A DNA stretch of 36,476 nt from Acidimicrobiales bacterium AG-410-I20 (lineage in GTDB: Bacteria > Actinomycetota > Acidimicrobiia > Acidimicrobiales > MedAcidi-G1), in contig QCKS01000013.1 of assembly GCA_003215175.1 (NCBI GenBank), positions 1-36,476 of the forward strand, read 5' to 3'. The notes under the pieces were generated by a model, which saw nothing but the letters and a program-made list of their open reading frames with translations, did not search any database and had not been told where the DNA came from. The position numbers were made by a program, and so were the translations under genes. Shown piece by piece: positions 7,653 to 16,782 of this stretch; position 1 is the stretch's first letter; each line of letters starts with the position of its first letter.

Positions 7653-8390
7653 ATGGACACTTCTTCAATTACAGCGGCGCGCGTCGTCAATGGAACCAAA
7701 ATCTACGGTGAAGGCGAAACTGAGGTACGAGCTCTTGATGAAATCAATGTGGAATTTCAAGCAGGAGAATTCACCGCAATCATGGGCCCTTCAGGATCTG
7801 GGAAATCAACTCTTATGCACTGTGTGGCTGGACTCGACACCCTTACCACTGGACAATCCTTTATAAATGAAGTTTCCCTTAGTGACCTATCTGATCGAGA
7901 ACTCACTTTGCTTAGACGCGACAAGGTTGGATTTGTATTCCAGGCCTTCAATTTAATCCCCACCTTGAAAGCAAAAGAGAACCTTACTCTTCCTATGGAT
8001 CTTGCAGGGCAGAAAGTAGATTCCTCTTGGCTAGATCAAATAGTTGATGCAGTGGGCATTACGGATCGATTAGACCACCGACCTGACCAACTATCTGGTG
8101 GACAACAACAAAGAGTTGCGGTAGCCAGAGCACTAGTTTCTCAACCGGCTATCGTCTTCGCAGACGAACCAACTGGAAATCTAGATTCAATCACTGGTAA
8201 CGAAGTGCTTGATTTCTTGAGGTCTGCTGTAGATGACCTAAACCAAACCCTTGTAATGGTCACCCATGATGCTGCAGCAGCTAGCCGTGCCGACCGGGTT
8301 CTTTTTCTCGCAGACGGAAAAATAGTAGAAGAACTCAGCTCTCCTTCTTCTGAAGAAATCTTTGACACCCTGAAACGCCTTGATGGCTAA
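7653..8390 (+). CDS. ABC transporter ATP-binding protein (LolD/MacB-like)
   Basis: 245-aa ATPase. Walker A is GPSGSGKS (45-52), the Q-loop Gln97 lies in FVFQAFNLIP, the signature is LSGGQQQR (147-154), Walker B is IVFADEP (167-173) with LDSITG following, and the H-loop is His205 in VMVTHD. Sequence and size place it in the LolD/MacB/FtsE-related group that pairs with FtsX-type permeases. Its stop codon overlaps the permease start by one base (TAATG), so the two are co-translated. The role is probably mechanotransmission or extrusion of a lipid, peptide or envelope substrate. Confidence 0.95.
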   Translation: MDTSSITAARVVNGTKIYGEGETEVRALDEINVEFQAGEFTAIMGPSGSGKSTLMHCVAGLDTLTTGQSFINEVSLSDLSDRELTLLRRDKVGFVFQAFNLIPTLKAKENLTLPMDLAGQKVDSSWLDQIVDAVGITDRLDHRPDQLSGGQQQRVAVARALVSQPAIVFADEPTGNLDSITGNEVLDFLRSAVDDLNQTLVMVTHDAAAASRADRVLFLADGKIVEELSSPSSEEIFDTLKRLDG

Positions 8391-11128
8391 TGTTTAGACT
8401 TACTCTCCGCAATATAAGTCGCAGAAAATTACGGTATGCGTTAACTGCCTTCGCTGTTGTACTCGGTGTGGCGTTTCTCTCAACATCTTTCTTTCTCACT
8501 GATCAACTTCGGGATTCATTTGACGAGCTGTCTGCTGATATTGGCAGTGACCAAGACCTAATAGTGAGAGCAGCTGTGCCGCAGGACGCTGATCGTTCGA
8601 TTCGCGTTCCGGTCCCAGAACAAATTCTTGAAATAGTGAATACCGAAGTATCTGGTATTAAAACAGTTGCGCCTTTTATCAGGGCATTCAACGTACAACC
8701 AATATTTATTAATAGTGACGGTGAATCAGAAGCCGTAACCACTTTCGGTGCGCCCCAGTTTGGTGTCAATTACTACGAAGCAGGGAAATTGACACAATAT
8801 TTCATCGTTGAAGGCCGTAGTCCAGTGTGGACTGGTCCCATTGAAGACGAATCTGTAATCGGTGAATTCGCTCTTGATGTAGATACTGCTTCTGATAACG
8901 GTTTTGTTATTGGCAACACATATCAAATTAGTGGCCCATCTGGAAATAAGACTTTTGAGTTAGTGGGAACAGCGAACTGGCGGTCTCCCGATGAAAACAA
9001 AGCTACCGGCGCCACAATATCTATCTTTGAAACTGAAACAGCGCAAACATTTCTTAATAGAAATATTCCCTTAGGGGATTTCGGGGAAATAGGAACCTTT
9101 GATGAAATATTGATTGAAGTTGAAGAAGGGGTTGATATCCCGACAGTACAAAATTCTCTTCAAACTTTACTTGACGGATTTACTGATCAATTTGCCTCAA
9201 ACTTCTTAGCTCTGCCTGAAAAACAACAAGACGCCCTTACTTCTTATATTGACATTCAGATAGAAGTGGTTGACTCTGAGACCATTACCCAAGAGAACCA
9301 AGATGACTTTTCTCAGTTCATTGATATTCTTTCGAACGTTTTATTAGCTTTTGCCATTATTGCTGTAATAGTTAGTGCCTTCATTATCAATAACACTTTC
9401 TCTATCGTTCTTGGGCAACGCGTAAAAGAGCTCGCACTTCTACGAGCATTGGGCGCTACTTCACGTCAGGTCGTTCAATCTGTGATTTTAGAAGCGGTCT
9501 TAATCGGTGTATTTGCGAGTGCTTTAGGGCTAGTCGCTGGTTACGGATTGGCTTTAGGCGGGCAAGAATTACTTGAATCTGTTGGACTAGGCAGTGATTC
9601 CGGATCTTTACCTATCCGTTCGCGAACAATCATTGTGGCTGCTGTGATAGGTATTGGATCTACTGTTGTATCTTCTATCGGTCCCGCTAACCGAGTGCGT
9701 TCTATAGCTCCAGTTGAAGCTCTTCGTGATCAGCCCGGACTTACGCCAACAAGTCTTTCACGGCGTTTAATCGGCGGGGTTAGCGTCGCTTGCATAGGTG
9801 TAATCATGTTATTGACAAGCATCTTTAGAGACAGTTTGAGCACTGCTCCTCAATTAACACTTCTAGCTGCTGGTGCTTTAGCTACTTTTGGGGGCGTTTA
9901 CCTTCTAAGTCCGGTAGCCACACGGCCAATCGCCAACTTCCTTGGTTTGCCAATCCAGAAAGTATTCAGAATGCCCGGAAGGCTTGCAAAAGAGAATGCT
10001 GGCCGTCGACCACGCCGTACTGCGGCAACTGCTGCTGCTCTCACTATCGGGTTAGCACTTGTAAGTATGGCTGCGGTAGTTAGCGATTCCCTTAAAGCAA
10101 CTATTGGGAAAACACTTGATACAAGCATCTCCGCTGATCTATTTATCAGTTCACAAGGAAGTTTCGGTCCCCCTACGGGATTTTCCTCTGATCTTGTAAC
10201 TGATTTACGCATCGCCGCAGAAGAAAATCCAGAGTTAATTGATTCAACGATCAACTACAGATTTGCTTTCTCCGGAATGACAGTTGCCGATGACTACAAG
10301 GATGTTGTTAGCACGGATTTATCCTTACTGTCTCAACACATGGATATTGACGTTGAAGAAGGCTCAATAAACGCTCAAGTCCCTGACGGTTCAGATGGAG
10401 TATTACTTCTTCATTCTGATCCCGCAGAAACAAACAATTTTGCTATCGGGGATCAAGTTTCGGTCAAATTTGGTGGTACCCGTGAAGCAAATCTAACCAT
10501 CGCCGGCATTTACAATAACGCCACGCTGCTTGGCAATTGGGTTGTCGACAACTCAACATTTGAAAAATATCTACCACAGACGCAAGACTTTTTTCTGAGT
10601 GTCCTTTACAGTCCGTCAGCTAACACTGATGAAGCCCTTGGATTAGTAACTACTTTCACTGATGAGTATCCACAACTTGCGGTAGAAAGCCAAACAGAAT
10701 ACCGGGAGTCTGTCGAAGCGCAGCTTGATCAAGTGTTGAGGATCATCACAGTATTTCTTGGCTTGTCTCTCTTGATTGCGGTTTTAGGTATCACCAACAC
10801 CTTGGCTCTCTCGGTATATGAACAAACTCGTGAACTAGGGCTTCTACGAGCAATTGGCATGACTAGACGTCAAGTGCGCCGTATGGTCCGCTGGGAAGCT
10901 GTAATTATTGCTCTCTTTGGTGGAATTTTAGGAGTAGCCATGGGAATACTCTTTGGGCTTGCTGCTACTGCAGCAATTGATACTTCAATCGTTAGTGAGC
11001 TTTCAATACCAGTTAGGTCTGTAATCCAGTATCTTCTGATCTCTGCAATCTTTGGAATTATTGCGGCGATTCTTCCTGCGTATCGAGCTTCAAGACTAAA
11101 AGTGTTAGATGCAATATCACATAACTAA
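8390..11128 (+). CDS. ABC transporter permease, duplicated FtsX type
   Basis: 912 aa, a tandem duplication of the MacB/FtsX permease module. A first transmembrane helix (about 15-36) is followed by a large extracytoplasmic domain, then a three-helix FtsX core beginning about residue 313 with the motif LALLRALGATSRQV. A second extracytoplasmic domain precedes another FtsX core near the C-terminus with LGLLRAIGMTRRQV. This double architecture is common for actinobacterial exporters and makes a monomer equivalent to a permease dimer. It partners the ATPase directly upstream. Neither a membrane-fusion protein nor a lipoprotein substrate gene lies beside it, so what it moves is unknown. The gene ends 22 bases before the convergent HelD stop. 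Confidence 0.93.
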   Translation: MFRLTLRNISRRKLRYALTAFAVVLGVAFLSTSFFLTDQLRDSFDELSADIGSDQDLIVRAAVPQDADRSIRVPVPEQILEIVNTEVSGIKTVAPFIRAFNVQPIFINSDGESEAVTTFGAPQFGVNYYEAGKLTQYFIVEGRSPVWTGPIEDESVIGEFALDVDTASDNGFVIGNTYQISGPSGNKTFELVGTANWRSPDENKATGATISIFETETAQTFLNRNIPLGDFGEIGTFDEILIEVEEGVDIPTVQNSLQTLLDGFTDQFASNFLALPEKQQDALTSYIDIQIEVVDSETITQENQDDFSQFIDILSNVLLAFAIIAVIVSAFIINNTFSIVLGQRVKELALLRALGATSRQVVQSVILEAVLIGVFASALGLVAGYGLALGGQELLESVGLGSDSGSLPIRSRTIIVAAVIGIGSTVVSSIGPANRVRSIAPVEALRDQPGLTPTSLSRRLIGGVSVACIGVIMLLTSIFRDSLSTAPQLTLLAAGALATFGGVYLLSPVATRPIANFLGLPIQKVFRMPGRLAKENAGRRPRRTAATAAALTIGLALVSMAAVVSDSLKATIGKTLDTSISADLFISSQGSFGPPTGFSSDLVTDLRIAAEENPELIDSTINYRFAFSGMTVADDYKDVVSTDLSLLSQHMDIDVEEGSINAQVPDGSDGVLLLHSDPAETNNFAIGDQVSVKFGGTREANLTIAGIYNNATLLGNWVVDNSTFEKYLPQTQDFFLSVLYSPSANTDEALGLVTTFTDEYPQLAVESQTEYRESVEAQLDQVLRIITVFLGLSLLIAVLGITNTLALSVYEQTRELGLLRAIGMTRRQVRRMVRWEAVIIALFGGILGVAMGILFGLAATAAIDTSIVSELSIPVRSVIQYLLISAIFGIIAAILPAYRASRLKVLDAISHN

Positions 11129-11131
11129 TAG

Positions 11132-11146
11132 CTGTTGCTAGAACAG
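11132..11146. terminator. Weak bidirectional hairpin between convergent genes
   Basis: CTGTT-GCTAG-AACAG forms a 5-bp stem with a 5-base loop, followed by AATTTTAAAA. It lies between the ABC permease stop and the HelD stop. The stem is short, so this is only a possible terminator. Confidence 0.3.
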
Positions 11147-11150
11147 AATT

Positions 11151-13217
11151 TTAAAACTGGCGAAGTACTTCTGGTAAAGAGTCGGAATGAATAATTGCTA
11201 CTCTTTTTGTTGCCCGTGTAAGCGCGACATAGAGAGCGCGAAGTCCTTGTTCTTGCTCTTCAGCTATACGTCTCGGTTCGACCACTACTGCCGCATCAAC
11301 CTCTAAACCTTTTACCAGTCCGACTGGAACCACGGTTACAGAAGAATCTAGACCTGCTCGAGTTGGTCTCCCAAAATCTATTTTGTTAATTGAAAGCAAT
11401 TCTTCAATTTCTTCTATCTGTGATGCAGCAACAATTACTGCAAGGTTTCCGGTACCAACTGCGTTTAATTCATCTTTTATTACTTGAATCAAACCGGTTT
11501 GTTGATCATTAAGTTGCGCTGATATGAATCTCGGTGGATCTCCATCACTTCTCACGGAACGTGGCGGAGTGAGATTAGGCGCTACTTCAACTAATACTTT
11601 TGCGGCTATATCCATTAGCGGTGCCGGGATGCGATACCCAACGGTAAGTTCATATTGGTTAACGGGGCGACGGTCAGGTAAATGCTCGAGGATGCTATCC
11701 CAGTCATTATGTGCCCAAGCTCCTGTTGCCTGCGCAATATCTCCTACCACAGTCATTGACCCATTTAGTGATCTTCTTTCAAGCATTCTTAGATCCATAG
11801 GCGACAAGTCTTGAATTTCATCAACAACAATATGCCCGTAAGTTCGAATAGCCTCCAGATCACGTCGTCCTGGTCTTGCGCCTAAAGCAGCACGAGCCTC
11901 ATCCAATAAAGATGCGTCCGACGCTGTCCACCGGACCTCTTCAGCTATTTTAGAACGTGGACGATAAAGAGCTTCTACTTCTCTCTCGGTAAGTTTTGGA
12001 TCAGCAGCACGAATTAACGCACGTGAGCCAAAACAGTCGTTAAGCAATTGGGCCGGTGTTAGCACTGGCCACATCCATTCAAGTGCTTCCCGTATTTGAA
12101 TATCTCCTCTCAACCTCTCTGCTAGGCCTTTAGGGTCAAGAGATTCACGCCCACTTAAAGCTAATTCTTGAAAGAACTCCGCTTCAACAAACCTGCGTGC
12201 TGCATTGTGGGTTCTGAAACGACGGCGAGCTTCTGAAACTATTTCGGCGCTTTTCTCAGCAGATAGATACAACCACTGCACTCCATGCCCGATTCTAAAA
12301 TCTTCACGCAAGGGTCTTTGGCGAGTTCGTATAGCACGTGAAATGAACCGCACCATACGTAAGTCACCTTTTAACCTAGATATTTCTTCTGTGTCTCTTC
12401 GGTCATCAACCCATGCCCGATCAATCAGATCTGCTAGAGAAGCCATCTCTACACCTGCTTCTCCTAAAGATGGAAGAACTTGTTCAATGTAAGCCAAGAA
12501 AAGTCGATTTGGTCCGACAACGAGGACTCCCTGGCCTTCAAGAGGGAATCGATGAGTGTAAAGAAGGTAGGCGGCTCGATGAAGAGCTACAACGGTTTTC
12601 CCTGTACCTGGTCCTCCCTGTACTGACAAAACACCAGCGAGCGGAGCTCTGATAATTGCATCTTGTTCTGCTTGAATTGTGCCAACAATGTCACCCAAAC
12701 GTCCAGTTCGTTCAGTCTCTAGAGCGGCGATTAGCGCTCCTTCACCTCGAAGACGGTTACTTCCATCACGAAATCGTTCTATATCTCCAAATAGTTCATC
12801 TTCTATGGCTAAAAGCTGGCGACGTCGACTGACGAAATGTCTTCGCCTTTCTAGCCCCATAGGTTCTGGTCCGGTAGCTCGATAGAAAGCTTCTGCGATT
12901 GGTGCCCTCCAATCAACAACTATTGGATCTTGGGTTTCATTCCAGACCCCTATTCTTCCTATGTAGTAACGGTTGCTCCCAAGTCCCTCTTCTTGGTCTA
13001 TACGCCCAAATACAAGAGCAGCTTCACCGAGATCTAGTTCCTCTAGACGACCAGCAACTGAATCCCATATTGCTTCTTTTTCAAAGCGAGCTTGATTGGT
13101 TCCTCCGCGTCCTACCTCCACCATGTCAGTCAAATCAAGCGCTCGAAGCCGTGCAGATTCCAGATAAAAATACGCCTTATCTACATAGGCTTGTTCAGCT
13201 TCAAGTTCAGGATGCAT
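11151..13217 (-). CDS. helD: HelD-like RNA-polymerase-associated UvrD-family ATPase
   Basis: 688 aa. An N-terminal helical hairpin (YVDKAYFYLESARLRAL, about 11-27) precedes a domain with YYIGRIGV and DWRAPIAEAFYRA, which is diagnostic of HelD. Walker A is GGPGTGKT at 201-208, Walker B/DE box is VVDEIQDLS at 464-472, and the C-terminal helicase motifs are VGYRIP (526-531), VKGLEVDAAVVVEP (635-648) and LYVALTRATKRV (662-673). HelD proteins release stalled RNA polymerase from DNA. In mycobacteria and streptomycetes, related HelD/HelR proteins contribute to rifampicin tolerance. It differs from UvrD/PcrA by its length and lack of 1B/2B-type domains. Its start has a strong GGAGGG 5 bases upstream. 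It is divergent from the patatin-heme operon. Confidence 0.88.
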   Translation of the reverse strand: MHPELEAEQAYVDKAYFYLESARLRALDLTDMVEVGRGGTNQARFEKEAIWDSVAGRLEELDLGEAALVFGRIDQEEGLGSNRYYIGRIGVWNETQDPIVVDWRAPIAEAFYRATGPEPMGLERRRHFVSRRRQLLAIEDELFGDIERFRDGSNRLRGEGALIAALETERTGRLGDIVGTIQAEQDAIIRAPLAGVLSVQGGPGTGKTVVALHRAAYLLYTHRFPLEGQGVLVVGPNRLFLAYIEQVLPSLGEAGVEMASLADLIDRAWVDDRRDTEEISRLKGDLRMVRFISRAIRTRQRPLREDFRIGHGVQWLYLSAEKSAEIVSEARRRFRTHNAARRFVEAEFFQELALSGRESLDPKGLAERLRGDIQIREALEWMWPVLTPAQLLNDCFGSRALIRAADPKLTEREVEALYRPRSKIAEEVRWTASDASLLDEARAALGARPGRRDLEAIRTYGHIVVDEIQDLSPMDLRMLERRSLNGSMTVVGDIAQATGAWAHNDWDSILEHLPDRRPVNQYELTVGYRIPAPLMDIAAKVLVEVAPNLTPPRSVRSDGDPPRFISAQLNDQQTGLIQVIKDELNAVGTGNLAVIVAASQIEEIEELLSINKIDFGRPTRAGLDSSVTVVPVGLVKGLEVDAAVVVEPRRIAEEQEQGLRALYVALTRATKRVAIIHSDSLPEVLRQF

Positions 13218-13222
13218 CTACA

Positions 13223-13228
13223 CCCTCC
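13223..13228 (-). promoter_or_regulatory. Strong ribosome-binding site for helD
   Basis: GGAGGG on the minus strand, 5 bases before the ATG at 13217, confirms that start. Confidence 0.7.
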
Positions 13229-13247
13229 GGAAATATGGACATAATCA

Positions 13248-13284
13248 ATTCATGGTTCCTATGAGAATTCATTCCTCCTATGAG
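13248..13284. repeat. Tandem 18-bp direct repeat between helD and patatin operon
   Basis: ATTCATGGTTCCTATGAG (13248-13265) and ATTCATTCCTCCTATGAG (13267-13284) match at 15 of 18 positions and have a period of 19 bases, about two helical turns. They lie in a 163-base divergent intergenic region, the longest gap in the window, so a regulator-binding site is possible. No other element is visible in this gap apart from the helD ribosome-binding site and the TAATCT box. Confidence 0.5.
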
Positions 13285-13368
13285 CGTTTTCCCCATAATT
13301 GGCCGAAGATTTATTCTAGCGGAGGAAATATCTTCACCAATCTGCTCTAAAGTGTCGGTTTCTTCCTT

Positions 13369-13374
13369 TAATCT
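13369..13374 (+). promoter_or_regulatory. Candidate -10 box (TAATCT) for patatin-hemE-hemY-lnt operon
   Basis: TAATCT ends 6 bases before the ATG at 13381 and there is no Shine-Dalgarno, pointing to a leaderless first cistron. Confidence 0.4.
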
Positions 13375-13380
13375 GCGACG

Positions 13381-14367
13381 ATGGGGAGCATGATTACTGT
13401 TGGACTCGTATTAAGTGCTGGGGGAACTTCTGGTGCCGCCTATCACTCTGGAGTTTTATCAGGACTCTTTGAAGCTACTGGGTGGGATCCAAGAACAGCA
13501 GATCTAATAGTTGGAACTTCTGCTGGTGCTAGTACCGCTGTTGGGCTTCGTGCAGGTTTATCCGCTACTGATCATGCTGCATATTATTCAAATGAAGAGT
13601 TGAGCCCTGAAGGACAAATGATCAGAGGTCGAGTTGTAACTCCACTTAGTCTTCCAAAGAGTCCTCCTCCTCATAAGTCTTTGTGGCCAGCTAGTCCTTA
13701 CTTAATACTTCAAGGTGTGTTGGGTCGAGGAAGGCCTCGACCTGTTGTGTCTTTAGCCGGAATGTTGCCTGAAGGGCAAGGAGATGCTTCTTCTCTTTCA
13801 GCGCGCATTAATGAATCTCATCCTGACCCATGGCCAAATATGTCTACTTGGATATGCAGCGTTGATTTTGATTCGGGGAAGAGGGTGGTTTTTGGGAGAG
13901 ATGATGTCGAATGTGATGTGGGAACAGCTGTTCAAGCTTCTTCCTCTATCCCGGGTTATTTCCGCCCGGTTGAATTAAATGGTGTTCGTTATGTAGACGG
14001 AGGTATCCACTCTTCCACTAATGCTGACTTAGTTGCGCCTTTAGGCCTTGACGTAGTCGTAATTTCTTCTGCTATGACTGCTGTTCCAAGTGAATCTTCT
14101 TGGCCCGGCGGTCCAATTGGAAGAGCATGGCATAGTCGCACTTTACGAAGAGAGGTAGAACGAATCCGTAGTTATGGAACTTCTGTTCTGGTATTTCAAC
14201 CAACCTCGGAAGATCTAAGAATTCGAGGAGAAGACAATATGTCGGTAGATAACCCAGAGGAAATTTGTCAGATGGCTAAGACTTCAACACTTGCTCATCT
14301 TTCTAACCCGCACGCCCTGAAATCACGTAAAATTCTAGAACGATCAATAAACCAATCTATGCAATGA
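13381..14367 (+). CDS. Patatin-like phospholipase family protein
   Basis: 328-aa serine lipid hydrolase of the patatin/RssA type. It shows the Gly-rich oxyanion region LSAGGTSGAAYHSGVL (11-26), the nucleophile elbow GTSAGAS with Ser47, and the catalytic Asp206 in YVDGGIHSSTNADL, so the Ser-Asp dyad is intact. There is no signal peptide, so it probably acts at the inner face of the membrane. The ATG at 13381 fits the TAATCT promoter; ATG 13390 is an alternative. Its stop overlaps the hemE start as ATGA. The link between a lipase and heme genes is positional only; a lipid role shared with lnt downstream is possible. Confidence 0.92.
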   Translation: MGSMITVGLVLSAGGTSGAAYHSGVLSGLFEATGWDPRTADLIVGTSAGASTAVGLRAGLSATDHAAYYSNEELSPEGQMIRGRVVTPLSLPKSPPPHKSLWPASPYLILQGVLGRGRPRPVVSLAGMLPEGQGDASSLSARINESHPDPWPNMSTWICSVDFDSGKRVVFGRDDVECDVGTAVQASSSIPGYFRPVELNGVRYVDGGIHSSTNADLVAPLGLDVVVISSAMTAVPSESSWPGGPIGRAWHSRTLRREVERIRSYGTSVLVFQPTSEDLRIRGEDNMSVDNPEEICQMAKTSTLAHLSNPHALKSRKILERSINQSMQ

Positions 14368-15419
14368 ACCCTTTATCTGATTCTCCATTTTTAGCTGCTT
14401 GTCGAGCCGAGCCGCATGAACATACCCCTGTGTGGTTCATGAGACAAGCGGGAAGATCTTTGCCTGAATACAGAAAGATTCGAGGAGATGGAAGCATTTT
14501 AGATGCAATAAAAAATGCTGATCTTTCAACTGAAATTACTTTGCAACCGGTTCATCGGTATAACACCGATGCTGCCATTTTGTATTCGGACATAGTCGTT
14601 CCTCTGCATGCTCTTGGATTCGGCGTAGAGATTCATCCTGGCATTGGACCAGTGGTAGAAACCCCCTTTTCTTCCGCCGATGATTTAAAACGTCTACGAC
14701 CGCTTCAACCAGAAGATGACACTCCCTATGTCTTAGAAACAATTCAGCAATTAGTAAAGGTATTAAATGTTCCTTTAATTGGTTTTGCAGGTGCACCATT
14801 TACTCTTGCCTCTTACTTAATTGAAGGGGCGCCTTCTAGAACCTACGCTCGAACTAAAACACTGATGCTTGAAGATCCAGCTTTATGGGATTCATTAATG
14901 GATCGACTCGTAGAGATAGTTATTTCCTCTTTACATTCGCAAATTGCTTCGGGAGTTTCTGCGATTCAATTATTTGACAGTTGGGCAGGAGCACTAAGTC
15001 CTGCCGTTTACGAGCGTTTTGTTTTACCCCACAGTAAGAAAATATTCTCAGCAATAAATGCTTTAAATATTCCAACTATTCATTTCGGTGTCGGGACCGG
15101 AGAAATTCTTGAATTAATGGCTTCAGCTGGTTCTTCAGTGATGGGAATAGATTGGCGGACTCCGCTTGATATTGCGCGTATGAGGCTTGGGCCAGAAGCA
15201 ATTCTTCAAGGAAACCTTGACCCAGCTATTTGTTTCGCATCAGAAGAAGTAGTTGCAAATGAGGTAGCAGACATTCTCGGGAGAAATAAAAGTCATCCTG
15301 GGCATATCTTTAACCTCGGTCATGGTGTTTTACCTGAAACGAACCCTGAGGTTCTTGAAAAAGTAGTTGAACAAGTTCACTCATATCCACTTAATATGGC
15401 GGAAAGAAATGGCTCTTAG
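14364..15419 (+). CDS. hemE: Uroporphyrinogen decarboxylase
   Basis: 351 aa, the normal HemE length. It converts uroporphyrinogen III to coproporphyrinogen III in the cytoplasm. The signature PVWFMRQAGRSLPEYR lies at 22-37 with the substrate-binding Arg residues, AILYSDI at 72-78 holds the catalytic Asp76, and GFAGAPFTLASYLIEG is the second signature. QLFDSWAGAL and the terminal FNLGHGVLPET segment (substrate His) are also present. It overlaps the patatin stop by four bases and the hemY start by 11 bases. In actinobacteria it feeds the coproporphyrin branch completed by hemY and hemQ. Confidence 0.97.
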   Translation: MNPLSDSPFLAACRAEPHEHTPVWFMRQAGRSLPEYRKIRGDGSILDAIKNADLSTEITLQPVHRYNTDAAILYSDIVVPLHALGFGVEIHPGIGPVVETPFSSADDLKRLRPLQPEDDTPYVLETIQQLVKVLNVPLIGFAGAPFTLASYLIEGAPSRTYARTKTLMLEDPALWDSLMDRLVEIVISSLHSQIASGVSAIQLFDSWAGALSPAVYERFVLPHSKKIFSAINALNIPTIHFGVGTGEILELMASAGSSVMGIDWRTPLDIARMRLGPEAILQGNLDPAICFASEEVVANEVADILGRNKSHPGHIFNLGHGVLPETNPEVLEKVVEQVHSYPLNMAERNGS

Positions 15420-16782
15420 ACGAGTCGCGGTGATCGGTGCGGGGATATCAGGGCTTGCATCTGCGTACTACCTGCAGAGAAACTCACAAGACACTGAGAT
15501 TCTGATTTTTGAATCTGAAAGCACAAGTGGGGGGAAACTTGTTACCTCTTCTTTTGCAGGGCTTGCTGTTGATGAAGGTGCAGATTCTTTTCTTGCTCGG
15601 GTTCCTTGGGCTTTTGATTTATGTAAAGAACTTGGCCTTGAATCAGAACTAGTTTCTCCTTCCGCCCGAAGGGCTTCACTTTGGCTTGATGAAAAACTTC
15701 AGTCAATACCGTCTCCAAATGTTCTTGGTGTTCCATTGAGCATAGATTCCATTCCTGAGGGGCTTTTATCCCCTGAAGCTTTGTCAAGGCTCAGCGGAGA
15801 AGGATTCCCGGACCATGTTTTACCTACTGGCGACCTAAGCGTGGGACAAGTTATTCGAGCGTGTGCAGGTTCAGAAGTATTAGAGCGCCTTGTTGATCCA
15901 CTTTTAGGTGGTGTGAATGCTGGTAAAGCCGATGAAATGAGTTGTGCTTTAATGGCTCCACAATTGCTTGAAGCCGCACATCATCCTGATGGAATGTTGA
16001 ACCATCTTCGAAATGTTGCAAAAAATGTTGATCCAAATGCTCCAGTGTTTCATGCCCACCCAGAAGGTATGAGTCGAATCATTACTGCATTGACCGAGTC
16101 ACTCAAATCTTCTTTGAGGACAAGTACTCAAGTTCAAAATATTAGTTTTTCCGAAAAGAAGTGGAAAATTGATACAGAAAATGGATTTGAACTTGTTGAT
16201 GGGATACTTCTTTGTGCTCCTGCCCATGTTTCATCAAATCTCTTAAATAACAGTTTCCCTTCATTAGCGAAAGAGTTCGCCTCCATTAAACATGCCTCAG
16301 TAGTGCTCATTACATTTGGCTATTCTCGAACAGATTTTGAAGCTGATGCTTCTCAAAGCGGTTTTCTTGTTCCTAGAGAATCAGGCCTTCTTATGACTGC
16401 TTGCTCTTTCTCTGGTAGTAAGTGGCCTCACCTAAAGCACCCAGATTTAGAAATTCTTCGAGTTTCTACTGGTCGTGTTGACGACACCAAGCACTTATCA
16501 ATGACAGATGAAGAGTTGTTAAGCGAATTGCAATCTGATCTTTTGGTGACCTTAGGAATTGAATCTAAACCAGTAGATGTAAGAGTTAGTCGTTGGCCAG
16601 ATTCTTTAACCCAGTTTCCTGTGGGGCATGTTGATTTTGTTGCGGATCTTCAAAACAAATTAAGCCATTCTGCGCCCGGCCTTATTTCTGCTGGGACTTT
16701 TCAATATGGAGTAGGAGTTCCAGCTTGTGTTCGTTCAGGTAAAGAAGGTGCAGATCAAATGACAACCTTCCTTGATGGGTAA
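15409..16782 (+). CDS. hemY: Protoporphyrinogen/coproporphyrinogen oxidase
   Basis: 457-aa FAD oxidase. It begins with the dinucleotide-binding motif RRVAVIGAGISGLASAYYL, then the GGKLVTSSFAGLAVDEGADSFL segment typical of HemY/CgoX, a mid-protein DPLLGGVNAGKADEMS, and the C-terminal FAD contact GLISAGTFQYGVGVPACVRSG. The start was set at ATG 15409 (MALRRVAVIG) with GGAAAG just upstream; an earlier in-frame codon would add 14 residues without family support. Because hemQ is present at 33795-34499, the likely reaction is coproporphyrinogen III to coproporphyrin III. It overlaps hemE by 11 and lnt by 8 bases. Confidence 0.93.
   Translation: MALRRVAVIGAGISGLASAYYLQRNSQDTEILIFESESTSGGKLVTSSFAGLAVDEGADSFLARVPWAFDLCKELGLESELVSPSARRASLWLDEKLQSIPSPNVLGVPLSIDSIPEGLLSPEALSRLSGEGFPDHVLPTGDLSVGQVIRACAGSEVLERLVDPLLGGVNAGKADEMSCALMAPQLLEAAHHPDGMLNHLRNVAKNVDPNAPVFHAHPEGMSRIITALTESLKSSLRTSTQVQNISFSEKKWKIDTENGFELVDGILLCAPAHVSSNLLNNSFPSLAKEFASIKHASVVLITFGYSRTDFEADASQSGFLVPRESGLLMTACSFSGSKWPHLKHPDLEILRVSTGRVDDTKHLSMTDEELLSELQSDLLVTLGIESKPVDVRVSRWPDSLTQFPVGHVDFVADLQNKLSHSAPGLISAGTFQYGVGVPACVRSGKEGADQMTTFLDG

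Noticed and set aside
13261-13350. 29-codon plus-strand reading frame (MRIHSSYERF...) in the helD/patatin gap
   Set aside because: Short and without any start signal; overlaps the direct repeats and is likely chance.
13280-13393. 37-codon plus-strand reading frame (MSVFPIIGRRF...) ending ATGA-style on the second patatin ATG (13390)
   Set aside because: No promoter, ribosome-binding site or recognisable domain, and it spans the direct repeat and the TAATCT box, which explain the region better.
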